This document shows, piece by piece, positions 1 to 4,804 of a stretch of DNA of 5,556 bases (position 1 is the stretch's first letter; each line of letters starts with the position of its first letter). The notes below the pieces were generated by a model that saw only the letters and a program-made list of their open reading frames with translations, did not search any database and had not been told where the DNA came from. Source of the stretch: Actinomycetota bacterium. Its GTDB lineage: Bacteria > Actinomycetota > Actinomycetes > Nanopelagicales > Nanopelagicaceae. The position numbers and the translations under genes are program-made. The stretch is from assembly GCA_009702845.1 (NCBI GenBank), contig WLHG01000075.1, positions 1 to 5,556 of the forward strand, in the 5' to 3' direction.

Positions 1-94
1 AAAGCATGCCCGTCATGAGACCACCGAGGATGACCATAATCTCGCGGTGGGTGTGAGCTTTTACCGATGCGTTGAGAGGTGCGTTATTAGACAT
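1..94 (-). CDS. N-terminal fragment of a probable DHA2/MDR-type MFS drug exporter
   Basis: Reading the minus strand from an ATG at 94-92 gives 31 codons with no stop before the window edge, so the gene is cut off at its N-terminus. Residues 1-18 are a polar cytoplasmic tail ending in THRE, followed by a hydrophobic start IMVILGGLMTGML (19-31). This 'GLM.GM' opening of the first membrane helix is typical of the MDR/DHA2 branch of major facilitator efflux pumps, which normally have 12-14 helices and use the proton gradient to expel drugs or metabolites. The start is chosen because a polar tail runs straight into helix 1. There is no Shine-Dalgarno; a TAACCT box lies 7 nt upstream. The gene diverges from an ABC exporter. 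Only 31 residues are visible, so family assignment is tentative; another MFS or membrane family is possible. Confidence 0.6.
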   Translation of the reverse strand, partial: MSNNAPLNASVKAHTHREIMVILGGLMTGML

Positions 95-111
95 AAGGGT
101 AAGGTTACCGC
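95..111. promoter_or_regulatory. 17-bp divergent intergenic region with overlapping -10-like boxes
   Basis: The whole gap between the minus-strand ATG (94) and the plus-strand GTG (112) is 17 bp. Its centre, TAAGGTTA at 100-107, carries TAAGGT on the plus strand (100-105, 6 nt before GTG) and TAACCT on the minus strand (107-102, 7 nt before ATG). Both fit the actinobacterial -10 pattern TANNNT at the spacing expected for leaderless transcripts. No good -35 is visible for either; TTGAGA at 72-77 is too far (22 bp) from TAAGGT. The same TAAGG could instead act as a Shine-Dalgarno for the GTG gene if transcription starts further upstream. Inferred from motif and spacing only. Confidence 0.4.
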
Positions 112-1092
112 GTGAAGACAGTGAGCGCAGAACACCTAGTTAAAACCTATGACAAGGGTGAAGTGAAGGCCCTAGATGACTTGTCACTCGATGTTGCCGA
201 AGGCACGGTCTTAAGTGTTTTAGGGCCTAATGGCGCAGGAAAGACAACGACAGTTCGAATTCTGGCAACTCTGCTCAAGCCCGACTCAGGAAGTGCTCAT
301 GTTGCCGGCATTGATGTCATTAAGCATCCTGACAAAGTTCGCGAAGTAATCGGTTTATCAGGTCAGTACGCAGCCGTAGATGAGACGCTAACTGGTTGGG
401 ATAATTTAGTAATGTTTGGCCGCCTCTATCACTTAGGTAGACAAAAATCGATAGATCGCGCAAATGAATTACTAGAGAGATTTTCTTTAACTGAGAGTGC
501 ACGTCGACCAATTAAAACTTATTCAGGTGGAATGCGTCGCCGTTTAGATTTAGCTGCATCACTAATCGTGCAACCAAAAGTTCTATTTCTCGATGAGCCA
601 ACCACTGGGCTTGATCCTCGTGGTCGCATGGAGATGTGGGGAGTTATCGAAGAGCTAGTTACAGGGGGAGTAACTGTATTGTTAACAACTCAGTATTTAG
701 AGGAAGCTGATCAATTAGCTGATGAGATCGCCGTTATTGATCGAGGTACAGTGATCGCACGTGGAACGTCAGATGCACTAAAGAGCCAAGTAGGCGGTGA
801 ACGCTTAGAGATAACAACTGAAAATCAAGATCTTGCTAAAGTTCAAGAGATCATCGCTCACGTCAGTGGGAGTTCAACACATTTAGATGGGCGAACGGTG
901 AGCGCGCCTGTTACAAATGGTTCAATCGCCCTCATTCAGGCACTACGTGCCTTAGATGAGGCCTCAATTCATCCATTGGATATCGCCCTCAAGCGACCAT
1001 CCCTCGATGATGTTTTCCTGTCTCTTACCGGCCATGTCGCCGAAGAGACGGTCACCGAACCAGTGAAAAAGGGAAGAGGGGGAAGAAAGTGA
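112..1092 (+). CDS. DrrA-family ABC exporter ATP-binding protein
   Basis: Cytoplasmic ATPase subunit (326 aa) that powers an ABC-2 type exporter together with the next gene. Visible in order: aromatic A-loop Y13, Walker A GPNGAGKT (38-45), Q-loop Q85, signature YSGGMR (137-142), Walker B VLFLDE (157-162, catalytic E162), D-loop GLD (166-168). The H-loop reads TTQYLEEAD (192-200), with glutamine 194 where most ABC proteins have histidine; this is characteristic of the DrrA (daunorubicin resistance) subgroup. The C-terminal part, ending in a PSLDDVFLSLTG motif (about 297-308), is the DUF4162-like tail common in this subgroup. The GTG start is taken because it precedes the A-loop by the usual dozen residues; GTG at 121 is an alternative. 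The stop overlaps the permease start by 4 bp. Substrate cannot be read from sequence; drug, lipid or metabolite export are all possible. Confidence 0.93.
   Translation: MKTVSAEHLVKTYDKGEVKALDDLSLDVAEGTVLSVLGPNGAGKTTTVRILATLLKPDSGSAHVAGIDVIKHPDKVREVIGLSGQYAAVDETLTGWDNLVMFGRLYHLGRQKSIDRANELLERFSLTESARRPIKTYSGGMRRRLDLAASLIVQPKVLFLDEPTTGLDPRGRMEMWGVIEELVTGGVTVLLTTQYLEEADQLADEIAVIDRGTVIARGTSDALKSQVGGERLEITTENQDLAKVQEIIAHVSGSSTHLDGRTVSAPVTNGSIALIQALRALDEASIHPLDIALKRPSLDDVFLSLTGHVAEETVTEPVKKGRGGRK
1078..1085 (+). promoter_or_regulatory. Shine-Dalgarno of the ABC permease gene
   Basis: GGGGGAAG lies 3 nt before the GTG at 1089, inside a purine-rich run (about 1069-1088) that also encodes the basic, glycine-rich tail of the ATPase. 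Together with the GTGA start/stop overlap, this supports translational coupling of the two exporter subunits and fixes the GTG as the start. Confidence 0.6.
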
Positions 1093-1883
1093 AGCATTTA
1101 CTAAGTGACTCGATAGTTATTACTAAGCGCCAAGTATTACAGCTAGCCCGAATCCCTGAGCTGCTTATTTTCTCAACCATTCAGCCAGTTATGTTTGTTC
1201 TCTTATTTCGCTTTGTTTTCGGTGGCTCGATTTCAACGGGTCAGCCAGGCGGTTATGTGCAACTTCTCATGCCCGGCATCTTTGTCCAGACGGTAGCTTT
1301 CACACTGGCGGCAACGGCATCTGGCCTAGCCCAAGATATGGAGAAGGGTCTCATTGATCGCTTTAGATCTCTACCCATCTCACGCGGGGCAGTAGTTATT
1401 GGTCGAACTTTTGGAGATGCGCTTTTAAATATATTAGTTCTCGCAGTGATGGCAGCTGCCGGCTTTGCAGTTGGTTGGCGCCCCACATCTGGCTTTATGA
1501 GAGTTTCCTTAGGCTTCTTATTCCTCTTTGCCTTTGGCTATGCACTCTCTTGGATTGGTATTTATGTGGGTCTCGTTGTTCGAGATGCACGCGTCGTTCA
1601 GAACGTTGGATTCTTAGTCACATTTCCAATGACATTTTTATCAAATGCTTTTGCTCCAACAACGGGCATGCCACGAGCGCTGCAGTACGTGGCCGAATGG
1701 AACCCAGTTTCATCGATGGTTGCAGCATGCCGGCAGTTATTTGGTTTAAAAAATGACTTCGGAGCTACCGCTAGTTCGTGGCCTAGTCAGCACCCTTTGG
1801 AGACTTCACTGTTATACATGATTCTCTTAATGGCGATCTTTATTCCATTGAGTGTCAGAAAATACGCAAACACCTCTCAATAA
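1089..1883 (+). CDS. DrrB-like ABC-2 type permease
   Basis: Membrane subunit (264 aa) of the exporter whose ATPase is the preceding gene. The N-terminus carries the DrrB-type stretch PELLIFSTIQPVMFVLLF (23-40), entering the first helix. Six hydrophobic segments are visible at about 27-47, 58-80, 108-127, 137-163, 170-190 and 237-256. The motif TFLSNAFAP (around 180-190), near the fifth segment, is typical of the ABC2_membrane family. Length fits the family. The GTG start is supported by the 4-bp overlap with the ATPase stop and a strong Shine-Dalgarno. The gene ends 11 bp before the converging greA. Function as one half of an efflux complex follows from the family and pairing; the substrate is unknown. 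Confidence 0.93.
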   Translation: MKHLLSDSIVITKRQVLQLARIPELLIFSTIQPVMFVLLFRFVFGGSISTGQPGGYVQLLMPGIFVQTVAFTLAATASGLAQDMEKGLIDRFRSLPISRGAVVIGRTFGDALLNILVLAVMAAAGFAVGWRPTSGFMRVSLGFLFLFAFGYALSWIGIYVGLVVRDARVVQNVGFLVTFPMTFLSNAFAPTTGMPRALQYVAEWNPVSSMVAACRQLFGLKNDFGATASSWPSQHPLETSLLYMILLMAIFIPLSVRKYANTSQ

Positions 1884-1894
1884 AACAGGCTGAT

Positions 1895-2371
1895 TTAAGC
1901 GTAAAACTCAGCTGCAATAATCTCAACGGAAATTTCACGTCCGCTAGGCGCGCTGTATGAAACAGTTGCTCCAATTTCAGCACCCATCACAGCGGCCCCA
2001 AGTGGAGATTTTTCGCTGTAGACATCTAAATCCCCTGATGAAATTTCGCGCGAGCCAAGTAAGAATTTCATCTCATCGCCTGCGATGCGTGCGGTGACAA
2101 CCATTCCGGCGCCAACTTTTCCATCTGCACTTGGCGGCGGTGTTCCAATATGGGCATTGTCTAACATCTGCTTTAACTGGCGGATGCGCGCCTCCATTTT
2201 GCCCTGCTCATCACGGGCGGCGTGGTAGCCACCATTTTCCTTTAAATCACCTTCGGCGCGCGCGGCCTCGATCTTGGCCGTGATCTCTTTACGTCCTGGT
2301 CCTTCAAAGTTTTCTAATTCGGCGCGCAAACGATCTGCAGCTTCCTGCGTCAACCACGTCTGTGAGCTCAT
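1895..2371 (-). CDS. greA: Transcription elongation factor GreA
   Basis: GreA (158 aa, the usual length) enters the secondary channel of RNA polymerase and stimulates cleavage of backtracked transcripts. Residues 1-75 form the coiled-coil domain; the acidic tip motif EGDLKENGGYHAARDEQ (40-56) contains D42 and E45, matching the catalytic D41/E44 of E. coli GreA. Residues about 80-158 form the FKBP-like C-terminal domain that docks on polymerase. I start at ATG 2371-2369 (MSSQTWLT): an in-frame TTG at 2380 would add only three residues and falls inside the likely -10 box. There is no Shine-Dalgarno before this ATG. The gene lies 22 bp after the DUF4307 gene on the same strand, an order shared with mycobacteria, and converges on the exporter operon. 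Confidence 0.95.
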   Translation of the reverse strand: MSSQTWLTQEAADRLRAELENFEGPGRKEITAKIEAARAEGDLKENGGYHAARDEQGKMEARIRQLKQMLDNAHIGTPPPSADGKVGAGMVVTARIAGDEMKFLLGSREISSGDLDVYSEKSPLGAAVMGAEIGATVSYSAPSGREISVEIIAAEFYA

Positions 2372-2379
2372 AAGGGGCA

Positions 2380-2409
2380 AAGGTACTAGGTGATTACTTA
2401 AGACGACAA
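2380..2409 (-). promoter_or_regulatory. Predicted greA promoter, leaderless type
   Basis: On the minus strand, TTGTCG (2409-2404) and TACCTT (2385-2380) are separated by 18 bp, resembling -35 and -10 elements (TTGNNN / TANNNT). The -10 ends 8 nt before the greA ATG, so the transcript would start at or next to the initiation codon. This explains the missing Shine-Dalgarno. The -35 overlaps the last codons of the upstream DUF4307 gene, so greA may have its own promoter besides read-through. Confidence 0.45.
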
Positions 2410-2777
2410 CTAATTACATCGGCATTAACCGCCGGACCGCGTGATTGCACGCTAGTAGTGCGCTCTAACGCCGCTAGACCTGGCTCAATCTCATCATCAA
2501 CCTGCCCCACAACGTTCTTATCGAAATCACGAGCAATTAACGTACAGATAATGATCTGGTTCTTATCCTGGCGCTGTACTGAGTAGCGCACTGATATCTC
2601 TTTTTCGGAGGTAATGGCATATGAGATTAATGAGTATCTAATGGGTGGATTCGAGTGGTGCAGTCCAGACCACATCAGCCATGCGATTCCTGTCACTGCA
2701 AAGAAGATGGCTGGTGCAATCCAGCGATTTCCAGGGCGTATCCCGTATCGGTCGTTGTATGAGAACTCGGCTGGCAT
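2394..2777 (-). CDS. DUF4307 family single-pass membrane protein
   Basis: Encodes 127 aa: a short cytoplasmic N-terminus containing RYG (10-12) and basic residues, one membrane helix at about 20-39 (IAPAIFF...LMW), then a predicted outside domain of beta-strand character. That domain has two cysteines: one in IIICTLIARD in the middle and C124 near the C-terminus in DVISCRLK, a pair that could form a disulfide. This architecture and its place immediately upstream of greA match the actinobacterial DUF4307 family (Rv1081c in M. tuberculosis). Function is unknown. The start is supported by the conserved RYG close behind it and by a CATAAT box 6 nt upstream; there is no Shine-Dalgarno. It diverges by 14 bp from the small membrane protein gene on the plus strand. 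Confidence 0.85.
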   Translation of the reverse strand: MPAEFSYNDRYGIRPGNRWIAPAIFFAVTGIAWLMWSGLHHSNPPIRYSLISYAITSEKEISVRYSVQRQDKNQIIICTLIARDFDKNVVGQVDDEIEPGLAALERTTSVQSRGPAVNADVISCRLK

Positions 2778-2794
2778 GGGATGATTATGTCATG
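2778..2794 (-). promoter_or_regulatory. Extended -10-like element for the DUF4307 gene
   Basis: The minus strand reads TGACATAAT with CATAAT (2789-2784) 6 nt before the ATG at 2777. It is a five-of-six match to TATAAT and is preceded by TGN, an extended -10. Transcription would start at or next to the ATG. The site also spans the start region of the divergent small gene, for which GATGAT (2780-2785), 6 nt before ATG 2792, is a weaker plus-strand candidate. No convincing -35 is visible. Confidence 0.35.
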
Positions 2795-2929
2795 CAAAAA
2801 AATATCGAGATGGGGCCAGCAGGCTCACTCACCATTGCAATTTTGATTATCGCCGTAGTTTTCTTAATGCGCAGTTTTTATAAGCGCTTTATGGGCGTAG
2901 ATCGAAGCGATGACACAACAGACAAGTAA
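2792..2929 (+). CDS. Small single-helix membrane protein (45 aa)
   Basis: A short gene with one membrane helix at residues about 12-27 (SLTIAILIIAVVFLMR), then a basic stretch (RSFYKR) and an acidic, polar tail (DRSDDTTDK); the positive charges after the helix suggest a cytoplasmic C-terminus. Function is unknown. It sits where actinobacteria often carry a small membrane protein beside DUF4307 (compare Rv1083), which supports it as real. The longer frame reaching back to 2645 is antisense to DUF4307 and is not used. ATG 2792 gives 45 aa; ATG 2810 (MGPAGSL, 39 aa) is an equally reasonable start, and neither has a Shine-Dalgarno. Its 3' end overlaps the SURF1 gene by 20 bp, making it first gene of that operon. 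Confidence 0.7.
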   Translation: MQKNIEMGPAGSLTIAILIIAVVFLMRSFYKRFMGVDRSDDTTDK

Positions 2930-3626
2930 CTCTCTATCCTCGCGCATTGCGACATGGGTCGGAGTTGTACTTCTAGCTGCCATCTTTTTTGCACTAGGCA
3001 TCTGGCAGTTGGATCGCGCCGCAGCTCTCAAAGCAAGTCTTGTGACAGCTACAACCATTGACGAGAGCGTTGTTCCCCTCGAATCAATTGCAACAGCGAA
3101 CAGCTCACTAGCGGCCGATGCATTAAATCGCGTTGTTAAAGTTTCCGGTCATTACATTGCTAATTTCAAAGCCCCCGATCAAGTCGATGGAGCCGGCCAA
3201 GTCGATGATTGGGAGGTTGCACTTTTACAGATCGGTACCAACCAAGGAATTTTGGTGGTTCGCGGGCTCTGGTCAGAGCGCCTTCTCAATCCAGAGATTC
3301 AACAGTCCATGGTGATCGATGTGGTCGGGCAACTTCATGCACATCAAGATGGCGATCGCGCCGAGAATGCAGCGGGGATTATTTCGCGCCTGGACAGTGC
3401 AGTGATAGTGGGTAAGACGGATCTAGATTTATTCGATGGCTATATTCTCGCCCGATCTGAAAGCAATAATGGCAGCGAGATGGTGCGGGACCGAGTAACA
3501 CCTGAAAAACTCACATCCAGAATCCCAGGCTTTTACTGGCAGCACCTCTCCTATGTAGTGATCTGGTGGCTCATGGCCGGGGTCGTGCTGTATCTCCCCT
3601 TCTATCGCCGTAAGGTAGACCTATGA
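2910..3626 (+). CDS. SURF1 family cytochrome oxidase assembly protein
   Basis: A membrane protein of 238 aa with SURF1 architecture: N-terminal helix at 13-31 running into the family motif LGIWQLDR (29-36), a large extracytoplasmic domain (about 37-210) with VSGHYI and the strand GILVVRGLW, and a C-terminal helix (213-232) preceded by H212 in WQHLSYVVIWW. SURF1 proteins help insert heme a into subunit I of aa3-type cytochrome c oxidase; a histidine near the second helix is implicated in heme binding in bacterial homologues, and H212 is the candidate here. ATG 2910 overlaps the previous gene by 20 bp and has only a weak GAAG before it, so translation may be coupled. The stop overlaps the next gene by 4 bp. 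No oxidase subunit genes are in the window. Confidence 0.9.
   Translation: MTQQTSNSLSSRIATWVGVVLLAAIFFALGIWQLDRAAALKASLVTATTIDESVVPLESIATANSSLAADALNRVVKVSGHYIANFKAPDQVDGAGQVDDWEVALLQIGTNQGILVVRGLWSERLLNPEIQQSMVIDVVGQLHAHQDGDRAENAAGIISRLDSAVIVGKTDLDLFDGYILARSESNNGSEMVRDRVTPEKLTSRIPGFYWQHLSYVVIWWLMAGVVLYLPFYRRKVDL
3611..3615 (+). promoter_or_regulatory. Shine-Dalgarno of the DUF3817 gene
   Basis: TAAGG lies 7 nt before ATG 3623 within the last codons of SURF1. With the ATGA overlap it supports re-initiation and fixes this start. Confidence 0.5.
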
Positions 3627-3922
3627 AATCTGCGATCCTTCGTTTTCGAGTTATGGCCATCATCGCCGGCGTGATGTCACTGCTCCTGTGGTTTGTTTAT
3701 ATGCCGATCAAATACGTCTTTGATGCTCCCGACCTGCATAGTTCTGTGATCTGGATTCCGATGGTTCATGGCTACCTTTACCCAATTTACATATTAACTG
3801 CGATTCAATTTGCCACTAAAGCCCGCTGGCCAATTATGAAGATGCTCGGCCTGATTCTCGCCGGCACTCTTCCCGTCGCATCACTGTTAGCTGAGCGCCG
3901 AGTTGTACGCCGCTATTCGTAA
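3623..3922 (+). CDS. DUF3817 family membrane protein
   Basis: A protein of 99 aa with three predicted membrane helices (about 10-27, 42-63, 72-89). Family marks are visible: FRVMA at the entry to helix 1, IKY (29-31), the HGYLYPIY stretch (49-56), ARW (67-69), AGTLP (80-84) and the closing AERRVVRR. These match the actinobacterial DUF3817 family of integral membrane proteins, whose function is unknown. The start overlaps the SURF1 stop in ATGA, with TAAGG 7 nt upstream. The last 20 bp overlap the start of the prenyltransferase gene. A role beside SURF1 or the prenyltransferase in the membrane is only suggested by co-transcription. Confidence 0.88.
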   Translation: MKSAILRFRVMAIIAGVMSLLLWFVYMPIKYVFDAPDLHSSVIWIPMVHGYLYPIYILTAIQFATKARWPIMKMLGLILAGTLPVASLLAERRVVRRYS

Positions 3923-4679
3923 ATTCATAAAGTCACTCCTTTACCCACTCTATGAGTGGCGTTTAGTTCGCTCTTTAGATTTCTCAAAGACGCCGCATCA
4001 CGTGGGTGTAATCCTGGATGGAAATCGACGCTGGGCAAAAGCTAATCCCAACAGCGCCGACCCAAATGGCCACAAAGCAGGGGCAAGTAAAATAATTGAA
4101 TTTCTTGGGTGGTGCGATGAGGCCGATGTTCGTGTTGTAACCCTTTGGATGCTATCGACCGATAACTTCAAACGCAGCGCGGCTGAAATTGAAGAGTTAC
4201 TGCAGATTATCGGTGACACTGTCGATGAGCTCTCGGCTACTGGCCGCTGGAATATTAAGGCCGTTGGCGCTTTAGATTTACTACCAGAGTGGCTGGGAAA
4301 CAAACTTAATAATCTCAAACCGACCAGAGAAGATGGCGTCGAAGTTAATGTCGCTATTAGTTATGGGGGCCGCCGCGAAATCGTAGATGCCGTCAAGTGC
4401 TACCTGAGCGAAGAGGCAAAGTCGGGTCACTCACTCGAAGAGGCCAAGGCCAATCTCTCTAGCGAGGATATTTCAAAGTTTTTATACACTGCCGGCCAAC
4501 CCGATCCAGAGTTGCTGATTCGTACATCAGGAGAGCAGCGCCTTGGCGGATTTATGTTATGGCAGAGCGCATCGTCGGAGTTTTATTTCTGTGAAGCTTA
4601 CTGGCCAGATTTTAGAAGAGTAGATTTTTTGCGCGCCCTTCGTGCATATTCATTGCGACAACGCCGCTTTGGCTCTTAA
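3903..4679 (+). CDS. uppS: Short-chain cis-prenyltransferase (Rv1086-like Z-FPP synthase, UppS family)
   Basis: A 258-aa cis-prenyl diphosphate synthase that condenses isopentenyl diphosphate with an allylic diphosphate. Motifs in order: DGNRRWA (39-45, catalytic D39), NGHKAG (55-60), LSTDNFKR (84-91), YGGRREI (154-160), RTSGEQR (207-213, diphosphate binding) and the closing FLRALRAYS. As recalled, Rv1086 has the same length and near-identical motifs (GGRREIVDAV, GQPDP, RTSGEQRL, LWQSA). The likely product is Z,E-farnesyl diphosphate, primer for the decaprenyl phosphate used in cell-envelope synthesis. M83 sits where long-chain enzymes have alanine, supporting a short product. TTG 3903 is the only common start that keeps the conserved N-terminal YPLYEWRL segment; there is no good Shine-Dalgarno, and coupling through the 20-bp DUF3817 overlap is likely. 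A second, long-chain enzyme would be expected elsewhere. Confidence 0.93.
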   Translation: MYAAIRKFIKSLLYPLYEWRLVRSLDFSKTPHHVGVILDGNRRWAKANPNSADPNGHKAGASKIIEFLGWCDEADVRVVTLWMLSTDNFKRSAAEIEELLQIIGDTVDELSATGRWNIKAVGALDLLPEWLGNKLNNLKPTREDGVEVNVAISYGGRREIVDAVKCYLSEEAKSGHSLEEAKANLSSEDISKFLYTAGQPDPELLIRTSGEQRLGGFMLWQSASSEFYFCEAYWPDFRRVDFLRALRAYSLRQRRFGS

Positions 4680-4804
4680 GAACGTGTATAAGAATTAACA
4701 TTGCACGCGTGCGTGTCGCACCATTATTAGAGCCATCTAGTTCTATCTTTTTCATATCCGAAGCAGGTCCCAACTAGTACAACTTAAATCGAGGAGTTGC
4801 GCCA
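4680..4804 (+). other. Intergenic leader between uppS and phoH2
   Basis: The longest non-coding stretch in the window (125 bp). It holds a perfect 10-bp palindrome GCACGCGTGC (4703-4712) and, partly overlapping it, a 5-bp hairpin GTGCG-TGT-CGCAC (4709-4721). No T-run follows, so an intrinsic terminator is not supported. TTGCAC (4701-4706) with TATTAG (4725-4730) at 18 bp, or TATCTT (4744-4749), are weak promoter candidates for phoH2. No start codon here opens a credible small gene, and no riboswitch was recognised. Confidence 0.35.
4791..4796 (+). promoter_or_regulatory. Shine-Dalgarno that fixes the phoH2 TTG start
   Basis: GAGGAG lies 8 nt before TTG 4805 and is the best Shine-Dalgarno in the window. 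It selects this TTG over the out-of-frame TTG at 4797. A leader with a true ribosome site also implies that this gene is not leaderless, unlike greA. Confidence 0.7.

Noticed and set aside
1475..1756. Open frame of 93 codons on the plus strand inside the permease gene.
   Set aside because: It is a shifted frame of a clearly conserved ABC-2 permease, with a cysteine- and arginine-rich product typical of such shadows.
1884..1912. Possible bidirectional terminator between the converging permease and greA genes (GCTGA at 1889-1893 and TCAGC at 1908-1912).
   Set aside because: The stem is only 5 bp with a 14-nt loop and no T-run on either strand, and half of it is greA coding sequence. No intrinsic terminator can be supported.
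2378..2380. TTG at 2380 as an upstream start for greA, adding three residues.
   Set aside because: It falls at the edge of the likely -10 box and has no Shine-Dalgarno; ATG 2371 gives the family's usual N-terminus and length.
2645..2791. Upstream in-frame extension of the small membrane protein to 94 aa.
   Set aside because: The extension is antisense to the DUF4307 N-terminus, has arginine/tryptophan-rich low-sense composition and no family likeness; the peptide becomes protein-like only from 2792 onward.
3998..4318. Minus-strand open frame of 106 codons opposite uppS.
   Set aside because: It lies wholly antisense to a well-conserved enzyme, has no ribosome site and its product shows no recognisable motif.
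2910..4679. Idea that SURF1 and the prenyltransferase are linked because heme a carries a farnesyl group.
   Set aside because: Heme a synthesis uses all-trans farnesyl diphosphate, whereas this enzyme family makes a cis product, so the biochemical link does not hold.
4785..4799. TTG 4797 as the start of phoH2 or of a small upstream gene.
   Set aside because: It is out of frame with the PIN domain, only 0 nt after GAGGAG, and its frame ends after 16 codons.
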